A DNA stretch of 64,000 bases from Deminuibacter soli (GCF_003412455.1 NZ_QTJU01000014.1:36892-100891); one strand, 5' to 3'. Shown: positions 36,701 to 46,543, counted from the stretch's first letter. The notes: a model not told the origin generated them from the sequence alone. Program-made: numbers and translations.

Positions 36701-39700
36701 GTTTCGCTGTAAGCCAGCGCAGTACCCGGTTCTGTGATAGAAACAGATTCCTGTACGGGCGTAACGCAACCCTGCCCGTCTGTAATTCTGAAAGCATAGT
36801 TGCCTGCAGTAAGGCTATCGGTTAACAGGTAATTGTGTGCGGTATTCCAATTGTCTGTTGACCATTCATAGTGATAGTTACCATCACCGCCACTTGCCTG
36901 GATAGCGACATGGCCGTGCGTATTGCGGCAATGAATATCATATACCGAAATGCCTGTTTCTTTTAAAGCTGCATAACTGTTTACCAGGGTTACTGTTTTA
37001 TCAACCGTACAGCCATGACTGTCTTTTACATGAAACACATAATCACCGGCAGGCAACTGCGTTATCGCCTGGTTATTGTTTACCGCTGTTCCGTCGCGGG
37101 AAATAGCATAAGGCAATGTACCGCCGGTAACAGCAGGTGTAATAGTGCCGGTTGCATTGCCATAACAGGCAATGTTTACATTGACCGATGCAAACTGCAG
37201 TGTTTGCGGTTGCGTAATGGCTATGGTTTGCGGCACTTCGCAGCCCCTGCCATCTTTCACGGTAACCACATAACTGCCGGCCGGTAGCTGGCTGTACCCC
37301 GTTATTGCAGCATATGGCTTGTTATAACCGGTACCGCTAATTTTAAACTGGTAGCCTGTAAAAATGCCCCCGTTACCACCGGTTGGTGTTACGATAAGCG
37401 CTCCATCACTAAGGCCATTGCACGATACATTTGTTGCTGTTGAACTAAAGCTCAGCGCTGCATCCGGCAACGTAACGGTGTAGGAACGCGGTTGCTCATA
37501 CGCACATCCTTTCTGGTCAACCACCTTAAAAATATAGTCGCCAGACTGGTGTAAAGCTTCACCCGCTGCAATAGCGGTATGCCCAGCACCATTGTTATAA
37601 AAAAACTGGTTGCCGCCATTGCCCCCGGTCACCGTTAGTGCAACCGGTGCACCATCCGCCAGGCAAACTGCTTCGCTGATAACAACCTGGCTTATATTGA
37701 GGATAGCAGGTTGTGTAATGATCTTTTCTTCAGACACCACTATACATGCCGCATTGCTGTTGCGGTCGCCGAGTACCAGGCGGTACCTGCCCGGCGCGAG
37801 CGATGAATAATCTGTACCACTATTAAAATTATCTGTTTGCCAGCTGCTGCCCTGGTAAGCTTGCCAGGTGTAGGAATAATTACCTGAGCCACCACCAGCA
37901 GTACTGCTGACTACACCGTCACCATCGCCGTTACAGGTTACGTTGGTTGCCTGCAGCGTAACTGCCAAAGGTTGCGGTTCACTAATGGTATATACTACTG
38001 TTTGCTGATCTGTACAGGTTCCATTGCTGTTTTTCAGCACCAGTTGATAATCACCCTTTGAAAGCCCGGTAAATGCACCGGTAGTATTGGTTGTATTATA
38101 ACTGCCGCCGGTAAGCGTATACCGGTAGCTGAGTGTGCCTCCTGTAGCGCTGAACGACAGTGATGCATCGTTATAACCGGCACAACTTGCATTGGTTTGC
38201 TGGATAAGCTGCGGTGTTAATGCCACTACAGGCGCCAGCGATTTTACTGTACTGTAGCCTGTACAGGCGGGATGCAGTGCATCGGTGATCACTACCCGGT
38301 AATTGCCTGCAGGCAGGCCGTTGAATACATACTGCGGCTGCGCTGCAGTTACCTGTGCCAGCTGTGTATTATTGTCGTTGTTATACAGGGTATAAATAAA
38401 GTTACCTGCGCCCCCGGTTGCATTCGCTGTAATGCTGCCGTTGGCAGGTGCAGTACAGGTAGGGTCCTGTACACTGGCAGAGCCGCTTACAGGTACAATA
38501 TCAGCCAGTGTAACAGGTACTGATTTTGAAGGCTGGCAGGCATTGTCTACTGTTGCTACATAATCTCCGGCTGCAAGGCCACCCCAGGTAATGCTGCCTG
38601 CGTCCTGCGCCACTATTGAAGCATTCACAGGCACCCCGTTTTTCGTTAATGAAAACAGGTAGCTGCCATTATCCGCTGCATCCAGGTCGCCACCGGCGGC
38701 ACTCACACGTATCTGTCCGTCGCCTGCATTGTAACAGCTGATGGTGTGTGTTTGTGCAGGGTTATTATCTACTGCTATCTGCAGATCAGGATAAAGCCCG
38801 ATGGTTTCCGGGATAGCCTGGTAACAATTGCCACTTGTTTCGCCTGCGTTCACAATCCACAAACTGTACGAATCTGCCGGCAGGTTATTGATCACAATAG
38901 CACTGGTTGAAGGCACATTACCCTGGCTCCATTGTTCAATTACACCGCAATCAGATGAAGAAGGCTGCAAAAAATCAATTTTACAGGGCTGGCTGGCATT
39001 GGTTCCTTTTTTCAGTATCCAGCGTATATTGCTGCCTGCAGGCGATGTAGTGATAGCCCCGGCAGGTATGGTGATACGCCCGTTCTTTACCAGTCCGTTT
39101 ACATCACCGCAGGAATTCTTGCGGATAATCATGCCCGTGTTTACCACAGGTGCGGCCTGCAGGGTGGTTACCACCAGGTTTTTGGCATAAGCTCCATTGG
39201 CATATGTTTTATGCAGCGTAATAGTATGCTGCACGCCTGGCGCATACGCACTGGGCTGATAATAAGTTACAGGGGTGCTGTTGTTATCAACCGTAAATGT
39301 TACACCGGAAGCATTGTCTACATAAGATGCAAGGTTGTACTGCGTATTATCATTGGCACATACGTTCGTAAAAGGCACATTGGTTTTCCAGCTGGGCCCC
39401 CGTTCAACGGTAATGGTAAAGCTGCTATAGGCAAAATGATACTCGTGTGCGCTGTGGTTACGGCCCCAGTCTTCATTCCATAAATCTACCAGCCAGATGA
39501 TTTTGTTACCAACGCCATTGTTATATGGTGAAAACCAGAAAGACGTAATATCAGTACCGGAAATTACCGAGCTTCCATTTTCCACTCCCTTGGGCTGCTG
39601 CGCTGCATTGCCCTGCGAATAATATGGATTATCATATTTGTACACAACCCTTACATCGTTGGCTTTCCTGAAACTGCCACCGGTAAATACACGTCCCGGG

Positions 39701-40032
39701 CTGGTGGTAGATATACATACATTGCCCCCGGTACAATCATTACCCATGGTAGGGTTCCAGGTGGGGAAATAATAACTGGGTGTACCGGCAGGTATATCCG
39801 GGTCGATATACATGAGTTTGTTGTTGTACGCAGGCAAATTCGTATAATAGGGATTGCCTTCATTCTTGTAAGAATCCGCACAACAATGTTTGTATTTCCA
39901 GTCAGCACCTGCCAGTTGGGCATCTGAAAAAATGCTCACATACCTGGAGCAGTTTTGCGCTGCAGCAAAAACCGCTATGCCCATGCATGAAACGGTGAGC
40001 AAAAACACCTTTGCAAAATGCAATGTTTTCAT
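33736..40032 (-). CDS. SprB-repeat giant surface protein with T9SS sorting tail
   Basis: 2098 residues from the ATG at 40032; a GTG at 40038 is in frame. The signal peptide is FAKVFLLTVSCMGIAVFAAA. After about 420 N-terminal residues come roughly 18 SprB-type repeats, each opening with a Cys and a G-rich turn (ISCYGG..G.I...A.GG...Y.Y). The last 80 residues are a type A C-terminal sorting domain (LYPNPNNGQF ... GTYIFRI). SprB-repeat proteins are mobile adhesins carried by T9SS/gliding machinery. It is fourth from the end of the six-gene operon, 8 bases after the FN3 gene. The cysteines recur once per repeat. Confidence 0.92.
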   Translation of the reverse strand: MKTLHFAKVFLLTVSCMGIAVFAAAQNCSRYVSIFSDAQLAGADWKYKHCCADSYKNEGNPYYTNLPAYNNKLMYIDPDIPAGTPSYYFPTWNPTMGNDCTGGNVCISTTSPGRVFTGGSFRKANDVRVVYKYDNPYYSQGNAAQQPKGVENGSSVISGTDITSFWFSPYNNGVGNKIIWLVDLWNEDWGRNHSAHEYHFAYSSFTITVERGPSWKTNVPFTNVCANDNTQYNLASYVDNASGVTFTVDNNSTPVTYYQPSAYAPGVQHTITLHKTYANGAYAKNLVVTTLQAAPVVNTGMIIRKNSCGDVNGLVKNGRITIPAGAITTSPAGSNIRWILKKGTNASQPCKIDFLQPSSSDCGVIEQWSQGNVPSTSAIVINNLPADSYSLWIVNAGETSGNCYQAIPETIGLYPDLQIAVDNNPAQTHTISCYNAGDGQIRVSAAGGDLDAADNGSYLFSLTKNGVPVNASIVAQDAGSITWGGLAAGDYVATVDNACQPSKSVPVTLADIVPVSGSASVQDPTCTAPANGSITANATGGAGNFIYTLYNNDNNTQLAQVTAAQPQYVFNGLPAGNYRVVITDALHPACTGYSTVKSLAPVVALTPQLIQQTNASCAGYNDASLSFSATGGTLSYRYTLTGGSYNTTNTTGAFTGLSKGDYQLVLKNSNGTCTDQQTVVYTISEPQPLAVTLQATNVTCNGDGDGVVSSTAGGGSGNYSYTWQAYQGSSWQTDNFNSGTDYSSLAPGRYRLVLGDRNSNAACIVVSEEKIITQPAILNISQVVISEAVCLADGAPVALTVTGGNGGNQFFYNNGAGHTAIAAGEALHQSGDYIFKVVDQKGCAYEQPRSYTVTLPDAALSFSSTATNVSCNGLSDGALIVTPTGGNGGIFTGYQFKISGTGYNKPYAAITGYSQLPAGSYVVTVKDGRGCEVPQTIAITQPQTLQFASVNVNIACYGNATGTITPAVTGGTLPYAISRDGTAVNNNQAITQLPAGDYVFHVKDSHGCTVDKTVTLVNSYAALKETGISVYDIHCRNTHGHVAIQASGGDGNYHYEWSTDNWNTAHNYLLTDSLTAGNYAFRITDGQGCVTPVQESVSITEPGTALAYSETISNYNGVNIACYGGATGWIEVNATGGNGAPYNNNYMYALNSGAYGTTARFEGLTAGNYTVYVKDDRGCIVQKPFTLVQSAALLNLGYTQQHIQCFGEHTGSIAATAAGGTAPYQFNLSGAGWGNNGSFAQLAAGTYQLQLKDANGCTAANDVTLVNSFPKLEIASVQFSDIVCFNDKATIAPAVTGGDGQYHYWYAADGGSYREQTITNQFTSAVYQLQVRDGQGCVADAGRRFEVTAPVQALDFAYVLSDYNGVNISCYGGSNGFATLTPSGGNGADYTGYTYALDNDAYAAANLVEHINTGAHTLHVRDARGCTVAKQVTLTQSSLRLTISVVRIQNVKCGNDQNGRIEVMGQGGSGQLRYSLNGAPAQGSPVFDNLAAGDYVVSVLDVNNCNNDIAVSVKSAYPAIAVNGLQAKDIVCFGDKGQINLSASGGNQQYSFEYALQGGNYQPFPQDARFDAGSYTVRVKDGAGCYSAESNVLTITSPPAALDAATASTDYHGVNISCYGLQDGGIAVSAFGGNGGSYSGYQYALNNGTYQAEAAFAGLGEGNYIVYVKDARGCTIQQQVQLRQPQQPLVLQLLNQTDVVCADSLTGVLQAGPAGGVQPYRFALGSDWQNSNSFSGLHSGVYTIRVQDVNGCVAALQATVKDLYDPVAAAVTNKAVSCYGLSDGALLATVSGGDGTYTYSWQNKPAASSQLLNIPAGTYGLTVTDGHHCSRSYQYEITQPKALGMKVSAQPICEDTYAGIINAVATDGTLPYQFSLDKNTWASTPVFAGLPTGNYSVTVKDANGCVVTNDIAIVKNNIKPDINFLVASRQNARDTLVLKEISSPAPDSVTWAFDPLAIVVGNNPDSPRIRFAQDGQYWAAMTGYFSGCAYTLKKTIFVNPYDANAGPSYIVPVSIIDTAGLYPNPNNGQFRFHVKLNRKQSVIACVISSTGTWMARQSYDRTDLIDDNMSLGTIPSGTYIFRIITENESRDIMFLVGR

Positions 40033-40040
40033 AGTCACTA

Positions 40041-42134
40041 TTAAAATTTAACTTCAGCAACCTTGCTCATTTCAGTAACCAGGTCGTTTTGCAAAACGGC
40101 CTTTACTTTATAGCGATAGGTATTGCCGATGAAAATGGCTTTGTCTGTATATGCGGTTGTGCCTTCAGGCAGTGTGGCAAACAGTATAAAGGGTGTATCA
40201 CTTTTAGAGCGGTAAACCACAAAATGCTTTACATCTTTCCTGTTACACTGCCAGTTTAGCTCAATGGTCTTTTTGTCCCTGTTGGCTGCTGCGGCAAAGG
40301 GTTGTATCATTGGCCGCCTGCCGTTTTCAAACAGCACATCATGGCTGCGTGCAGCTGCACTGTTACCTGCATCGTCCCATACCTGCAGCTGGTAGCTGTA
40401 GGTGCTGCCCATTACCAGGGCTGTATCGGTATAAGCAATAGGTACATGTGCCGAATCCCATGCTGCCACTTTTATGGTATCTGCCGGATGCTGCTTACTG
40501 GTACGCAGTAATGCGTAACGCACGGCATCATCACTGCTGCTGTTGTTCCACTGCAGCTGTATGCCGTGCAGCGAATCAACTATTACTGCGCTGGTCATCA
40601 GCGGTGCGGCAGGAGGTATAATATCCGGTCTGTTCAATACGATGGAATCTGTATATGGCGAGGTATTGAACATTTTATCTACTGCAATAATCTTGTAATA
40701 CACCTTTTTGGTAAGTGTATGAATATTCACGGTGTCGGCATACCTGGCGGGTACACAGATATGTTGTGTAACTTCAGTAAACTCTTCCGTAGCTGCATTG
40801 GCCCTGAATACGCGGTAGCCCTGTAAGTCACTTTCTTTGTTGGATGCCCAGTGCAACTGTACAATACCCGCACTGTCGATAGTGGCGGCCAGCCCTTCCG
40901 GTTTGGCGGGCGCTATGGTATCGATGAGTTGTGCAAAGTAGGGAAAGGAGTATACGGTTTGTTTGCGTTTGGTTACTACTTTCAAACGGTAATAGGCATT
41001 GCTGAGCGGGTGCTGATCGATGTATTGCGTTGCCGTTGTATTCAGCGGCAGTGTATTTACCTGTGTATATGGCCCCTGTATGGCAGGCGCACGGGTTACC
41101 TGTATCTGCGCTACCTGTCCTTTTAATGAGGCTGGCATCAGCCATTGCAGGTATACGGTTTTATTGCTAATGATGCCTATCGAATCTACGATGGGCCTGT
41201 CCAGTGTTGAAAGTCCCTGCCCGTCTACTATTTTCGAGTACGGACCAGTTTCTGCAAATGGCGTGAGGCCCTTGATGCGGTAATAATAGTGTGTTTCGTT
41301 ATCTGCCAGCGAATCTTTATAATACGAATCGCCAGACTGTTTATTGGCCTCTACCGGCATTACAGGCAGTTCACTTACCGGTGCATAGTTTTTACCATCT
41401 GTTGACCGTTCAATGATGTAAGCAGAATAAATGCCTTTGTCCATGGCTGTATACCACGACAGCACGGCTACCCCATTGGTAAAATCGGCCCTGAACTCAC
41501 GCGGCGGCGGCAAAAAAGAAGGCTCATCGGGTGAAGCCACTACCACCGTACTGTCTACATGCGCATTCACCGGCTGCCTGGCCACAGAAATGCGGTACCC
41601 GTAACGTTCACCGGGCCGTACATTTTTATCTTCGTAATACAGCGCTGCGCTGCGTGCGGCAGCATTGGAAAAATCACAGGCCAGCAAGGCCATGCCCATG
41701 CGCCAGTCCTGTATATTCCTGTTTTCTAAAAATGCACCGATGCCTTTGTCGGGAGATACATTCTTTTGCCCTTCACCATATATCATTTCCCGTACAATCG
41801 CGACCTTATCATCCGTACGCGACAGGTTATCCATCTGCATCTGCGTATAGGGTTCCAGCAAGGCCACGGGCTGCGAAGGCTTGTTAATGCTGTCGGTAAG
41901 CAGCAGTTTGCCGTCGCGTGCAATGGTAAAGCGCTCTACTTTATACCCATACTTGCTGCCCAGCTGCCATACCACGAAACTGGTAGGCACCCAGCGCAGC
42001 ACAATGCGGTCTTTCCTGGCGCTTGCCAGTGCAGTAATACCGTTTTCCTGTGCCTGCGCAACTGTGCTGCCCAATATCCATAACAACATGCCTGTAGCCA
42101 CTGTTTTTCTCATATAGTGATGCAGTATTTGCAT
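40041..42134 (-). CDS. Exported fibronectin type III repeat protein
   Basis: 697 residues. The ATG at 42134 overlaps the previous stop (TAATG); a second ATG at 42113 (MRKTVATGMLLW) is also usable. The signal peptide ends near AQAQEN. About five FN3-like modules follow (for example ADFTNGVAVLSWYTA, IDSAGIVQLHWASN, SLHGIQLQWNNS, DKKTIELNWQCN), with linker prolines at module starts. It has no catalytic motif and no T9SS tail. It is probably a structural or binding component of the surface assembly encoded by the operon. Confidence 0.85.
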   Translation of the reverse strand: MQILHHYMRKTVATGMLLWILGSTVAQAQENGITALASARKDRIVLRWVPTSFVVWQLGSKYGYKVERFTIARDGKLLLTDSINKPSQPVALLEPYTQMQMDNLSRTDDKVAIVREMIYGEGQKNVSPDKGIGAFLENRNIQDWRMGMALLACDFSNAAARSAALYYEDKNVRPGERYGYRISVARQPVNAHVDSTVVVASPDEPSFLPPPREFRADFTNGVAVLSWYTAMDKGIYSAYIIERSTDGKNYAPVSELPVMPVEANKQSGDSYYKDSLADNETHYYYRIKGLTPFAETGPYSKIVDGQGLSTLDRPIVDSIGIISNKTVYLQWLMPASLKGQVAQIQVTRAPAIQGPYTQVNTLPLNTTATQYIDQHPLSNAYYRLKVVTKRKQTVYSFPYFAQLIDTIAPAKPEGLAATIDSAGIVQLHWASNKESDLQGYRVFRANAATEEFTEVTQHICVPARYADTVNIHTLTKKVYYKIIAVDKMFNTSPYTDSIVLNRPDIIPPAAPLMTSAVIVDSLHGIQLQWNNSSSDDAVRYALLRTSKQHPADTIKVAAWDSAHVPIAYTDTALVMGSTYSYQLQVWDDAGNSAAARSHDVLFENGRRPMIQPFAAAANRDKKTIELNWQCNRKDVKHFVVYRSKSDTPFILFATLPEGTTAYTDKAIFIGNTYRYKVKAVLQNDLVTEMSKVAEVKF

Positions 42135-45100
42135 TAGTAAAAATGAATTTTGTATTGTACCGAAGAGGTTACCTGCCTGGTGCCCGGCAAGCGATAAGTT
42201 AACTGCACAGGATAATCCTGCTTAGACTGCAGGTCAACATATTTCGATACCAGCAAACGCTGTACAGACGGGTTATTAATAAATGCCGCTTTTCCTGCCA
42301 GCACATTATCGGTAGCCTTGTTCAGCAGCTCGTGGTAATCCATGTTACCTACGTACGAAACATAATACATCACCCTGCAGCGGCCCGGTTTGCTGGCAGC
42401 CTGCCCTTCGGATATGTCGTCATCGGTTAAATCGTATCCCTGGTCATCGTTGTTATAGGTTTGCACGGCACGCATTGGTGGTATGCCGCCCGATATAGCA
42501 GTATCCCTGTGTGTAATGGTTAAATCGGCTACAAACGGATACCCATTATACAGCAGCGGCATCAGCTGTTGCTGCAGCCAGTTGTTCTGCGGCAATGCTG
42601 CTGCGCTTACCAGCGGCAGGGTATTAAATGTTGCATCGCTGTTCAATTCATAGCGGTCGAATGTTTCCGGTGCATCAAAACGTTTACCTATTACGCTGAT
42701 ATAGCCCTCTGCCACATCAAACACATCATAGGCATTGGCAAAGGCGTTCATCTTTTGCGTAAAGCTGCTGTAACGGCTGGTGCGGAAATCGTTTTCCAGC
42801 ATCACTTTACTGCCGCCCGACATGGCTACGCCTTTCAGTTTGGTTTGCGTGATGGTGGTGGTATCATCATTACCGCTATCGGTATGCGTTGCCTGTGTAA
42901 TATTGTCTTTTGCCTGCACACCATCTGTCTGCAAACGCAGTAATGAAAAATGATAAATGGATGCTGCTTTCAAACCATTGGGCAAATCGAGGTTTACCTG
43001 TGTATTGGCTGCATCATAGCTTACCGGTGCATCGGCGGTTGCACCCTGTGGTGTTTGAAAATGCGCCTGTACTTTCCAGCTGCCCTTGTCGTCTTTTCCT
43101 GCAAACAAATAAGGCTGGCCGCGTTTCAGTTTTATATAGGCTTTCGGGTACTCGCCGGGATAAAAATTATACTGCCGTTTCAACGGGTAACAGTAAGCCA
43201 CATTTTCCCAGGGAATATTATCCGGTGCTTCGCCTGTTTGAAAGGTTGCTGCTTTTACTTCATAATTCACTACACCTTCTTCTACCAGCGGAGCCCAGGC
43301 TGCGCCGTTCTGTTTATCGAAGTGCACTTTTACCGATGCGGTTAAACTGCTGTTGGGCGGTAATATATCGCGCAGGTTGAGTGATGCTGAGGTGGCATCA
43401 TCGCTTAATGTCATTGTGCTGCTGATAACACCGGTTTTGGCATCTGATAATTTAAACTCATCTACCTGCACGCGGTAAGTAGCCATTTCATCGTCGTTGT
43501 TCATCATCGAAAAGGCTTTGTTTACCGGCAGTGCAAATGCCACCTGCGGTGTGGCGAATACGCTTACATTGGTTGAATTGCTGTCTGGTTTAATATCGCT
43601 GATGACCTGCAGTTCTATTTCGCGGGCACCTACTATTTCACACTCCGTACCGATGGTTACTTTCACGCTGGCCGATCCTTTGATGAGACCGCCGAGTATG
43701 GAATACTTTACGCCCACAGCTCCCTGCATCCACGATGGGTTGGGCAGCTTGGCCTGCAATAACGCAGCAGCAGCGAGGTTTACAATATCGAAGCGTTTCT
43801 TCTTCCCGAATATTTTTACTTTGATACCTACCTTGCCCTGCAGGTATGCATATGCCTGGCCCGATGCATACCATCCGTTTACGCCAATGGGGTTTTCACT
43901 GCCCTTGCAACGTGCCTCGCCATAGTTGCGCAGCAATATGTCGGTACCCGCACCTATGCCAAACGAGGCGTAGATGGGTATGCCATCTTTGTCGAAGTTG
44001 AAACCTACTTTAAAATGTGCACCAAAGCCCATGCCCTGACCTTTAGACATGGCGTTTTCTGCCTGCATAAAGTCGGCGTTAATGCCCGTGAGCACACCGG
44101 TTACTTCAGGAGGCGGTGGCGGCATGTTCTCTACCTTGCTGCCAATCATGAAATACGATTGAACGGTGGCAATATCGGCAATGGTCAGTCCCATCATCTG
44201 CGAAGGTTTGCCAATGTATACCCACCAGTCATCAGGTGAAAAATACATCACTGCTTCGCCCATCAGGTTATTGGCATTGGTGCCCCTGATGATGCCGTAT
44301 ACGTTTACATATATTTTGAGGTTGGCATTAAAGGTGTTGTTGGTTTTATCAAAACGCATGTACAGCTTGCCGCAAATGGGTGCACTGGTTTTAACCACTG
44401 TGTCCTGTATATTCTGCGGCTTCTCCGGTTTACTCAACACATATGCAGCCCCGTCGAATTGCGCATAACGGAACGAACCGTTGGTGCCGAACTGCACTTC
44501 AAGCATGGCGTTGGCGTTAACAAGTGTATTGGCCCCGCTTAGCGCCAGCGAAGCACCGGCCATCAGTCCCAGTCCTGCATCTGCAGAGGGTACATAGGCA
44601 AAGACTTCGGTGTTATTGATCATGCTGTCTTTCACGGTGGCCTGTGCCTTGAAGGGATCGAATGCCGGCGGCCGCTCCATATGGTACGATACACCACCCA
44701 TGAGGCCGGTTATTTCCAGCATGCCGACAGACAGGTGTGTAGACACATACAAATCGCCATGCCAGTAGCGGTAAGCATCTTTTGTACCAAAGTACATGTT
44801 GGCGCGCGCTTCGGGTATTAAGCCGGGTATGTTAAACTCCAGGTTGCCTTTAAAACCGTTGCCGTAAACCGGGTGCTGCTGAAACAGCGTTAAGCTGCCT
44901 TTTAAATGAAACGCAAGCACATCGCAGGTTAGCGCAACATCATTGATCTTTACTTTATCAAACTTCCAGCTGGTGCTGGTTTTTTGTATGGTTTCCTTGC
45001 CTACCTGGACGGTCTGTGTTTTTTCTACCTGGTTGGCGGTCACTACAAACGATGAACTGGCAGTAAAGCTTTTATCAGCCCCATCCATCAGGTTCAGTTT

Positions 45101-46543
45101 CACTTTGGCGCCAATGGCTACCTGTCCGTTCATCAAACCCAGCTGCAGCGAATCGAGCGATATGCCGAAGCCGGCCATCGAAAACCCAAGCTTGCCATCA
45201 AGTTTGAATACGCCGCTGCGCAGGTAAGGTTTCTGGGTAGACAGCGTAAGTGTTTGAAAAGCTACATCCGGTACATTCAGCAGCCCTTTGTTGATGCTCA
45301 TTTTACCGTTGAGCACGGCACCACCTACAAAATCGTCTTTTACTTTCTGTAGTGTAACAGTTGAGTTTTTATCAAGTGTAAGCGTGCCGCCAAACCAGTT
45401 GTAGTTGCGGGTTGCAGTGGTGGTAATGCTAAACGCATAACTCAGGTCATTATCCTGCATGCCCATGGTGGCACTGTAACGCAAGGTATCTTCACTCAAA
45501 AAACTCAGCTGCATTAAACCCGCCAGTGTGCCGGCGCTTACCTGGCTGCGTTTAAAGCTTACGCCGATTTTATCAATCGAAATAGGCCAGCCGCCTGCCG
45601 ATGCATTCCCCAGCTGTACCAGGTTTTCTACTGCAAAATCACCCGACACGCCGTTGTCATCGATCAGCATGTTTTTGGCACTGATCACCGGGCGCTTGCC
45701 ATTGGTTTGTGTAAACTGTGTGGGCAGGCTTATTTCCAAATCCTGCAGAAAAAAACCGCGCCACAACATCGCATCCTCGCCTTTCACATCCAGCCCCGAA
45801 AGCGGCATGCTGGCGGGATTGGCAATATCGCTCATGTCTACCACGGCATTGGTTACCTTAAACGTAAAATCAGGTACACTGGTTAACGCAAAGGGGGCAA
45901 TGTTTACGGTAGCAAGTATGTTGTGAATGTCTTTGGCATTTACCGAAAAATCAGCCGATACATAACCATTGTGGTCAAGCGGTTTTATCATGCCCGAATC
46001 AAAGCGAAACTGGCCATGCAGGTTCACGTCTTTAAAGCCGTTACAGTCCCATTCCACATAGTTGCTGCCATCAGCAGGCAGCAGCAGGTCAACATGATCG
46101 TTTAATGCAATGGTATCGGCTGAAAGCAGGATGAGTTTGGTAGAGGTGCTCAGTGAAATGCCGCCCGGGTTAAAGGCAACATTCTTGGCGCCAAAGGCCA
46201 TAGTTTTATCTGTACCCGGAACAGGCAACTCAATGTATACGCTGAAAAAACCGCCTTTCGTGGTAAAACGGGCACTGTCGATGCCGATGATATAGGTTTG
46301 GCCGTTAATTTCTTTGGGAATGCCTACAGGCAAACTGGTAAGTGCCTTGGCGTCGAGCCTGCCTGCATAACGGCCGCTATCCTGTATCTTCTGAAACAGC
46401 GCGGAAACATAAGAAGGAGAAGCAGATTTGCTGCCAGGTGTTTCACCTGCAAACGCCTGGCTAATACCTATGATAAGCAGCAGCAGGAAAGACATTGCGT
46501 ATCGGCAATACACAACTTTCCCCGTAGGTTTGAAGGGCATCAT
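42134..46543 (-). CDS. 1469-residue exported protein of unknown family
   Basis: First gene of the 21-kb operon. The signal peptide MSFLLLLIIGISQAFAG begins at residue 17, with a basic extension before it. I recognise no domain. Residues about 60-600 alternate strands and turns in an almost AsmA- or LPS-transport-like way (SGVFKLDGKLGFSMAGFGISLDSLQLG). Residues about 780-960 are Gly-rich with barrel-like strands, and the last 400 residues look like mixed alpha/beta with no motif. The size, the export signal and the lead position suggest a core structural or scaffold part. No T9SS tail was found. Confidence 0.7.
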   Translation of the reverse strand: MMPFKPTGKVVYCRYAMSFLLLLIIGISQAFAGETPGSKSASPSYVSALFQKIQDSGRYAGRLDAKALTSLPVGIPKEINGQTYIIGIDSARFTTKGGFFSVYIELPVPGTDKTMAFGAKNVAFNPGGISLSTSTKLILLSADTIALNDHVDLLLPADGSNYVEWDCNGFKDVNLHGQFRFDSGMIKPLDHNGYVSADFSVNAKDIHNILATVNIAPFALTSVPDFTFKVTNAVVDMSDIANPASMPLSGLDVKGEDAMLWRGFFLQDLEISLPTQFTQTNGKRPVISAKNMLIDDNGVSGDFAVENLVQLGNASAGGWPISIDKIGVSFKRSQVSAGTLAGLMQLSFLSEDTLRYSATMGMQDNDLSYAFSITTTATRNYNWFGGTLTLDKNSTVTLQKVKDDFVGGAVLNGKMSINKGLLNVPDVAFQTLTLSTQKPYLRSGVFKLDGKLGFSMAGFGISLDSLQLGLMNGQVAIGAKVKLNLMDGADKSFTASSSFVVTANQVEKTQTVQVGKETIQKTSTSWKFDKVKINDVALTCDVLAFHLKGSLTLFQQHPVYGNGFKGNLEFNIPGLIPEARANMYFGTKDAYRYWHGDLYVSTHLSVGMLEITGLMGGVSYHMERPPAFDPFKAQATVKDSMINNTEVFAYVPSADAGLGLMAGASLALSGANTLVNANAMLEVQFGTNGSFRYAQFDGAAYVLSKPEKPQNIQDTVVKTSAPICGKLYMRFDKTNNTFNANLKIYVNVYGIIRGTNANNLMGEAVMYFSPDDWWVYIGKPSQMMGLTIADIATVQSYFMIGSKVENMPPPPPEVTGVLTGINADFMQAENAMSKGQGMGFGAHFKVGFNFDKDGIPIYASFGIGAGTDILLRNYGEARCKGSENPIGVNGWYASGQAYAYLQGKVGIKVKIFGKKKRFDIVNLAAAALLQAKLPNPSWMQGAVGVKYSILGGLIKGSASVKVTIGTECEIVGAREIELQVISDIKPDSNSTNVSVFATPQVAFALPVNKAFSMMNNDDEMATYRVQVDEFKLSDAKTGVISSTMTLSDDATSASLNLRDILPPNSSLTASVKVHFDKQNGAAWAPLVEEGVVNYEVKAATFQTGEAPDNIPWENVAYCYPLKRQYNFYPGEYPKAYIKLKRGQPYLFAGKDDKGSWKVQAHFQTPQGATADAPVSYDAANTQVNLDLPNGLKAASIYHFSLLRLQTDGVQAKDNITQATHTDSGNDDTTTITQTKLKGVAMSGGSKVMLENDFRTSRYSSFTQKMNAFANAYDVFDVAEGYISVIGKRFDAPETFDRYELNSDATFNTLPLVSAAALPQNNWLQQQLMPLLYNGYPFVADLTITHRDTAISGGIPPMRAVQTYNNDDQGYDLTDDDISEGQAASKPGRCRVMYYVSYVGNMDYHELLNKATDNVLAGKAAFINNPSVQRLLVSKYVDLQSKQDYPVQLTYRLPGTRQVTSSVQYKIHFY

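Noticed and set aside
36049..36825. 258-codon plus-strand ORF inside the SprB-repeat gene
   Set aside because: The repeat structure of the real gene on the other strand gives long antisense frames here; the product is Cys/Arg/Ile-rich without any motif.
33736..40032. Regular repeats that could be taken for a CRISPR array
   Set aside because: The period is about 240 bases of coding sequence with SprB protein repeats, no short identical repeats and no cas genes.
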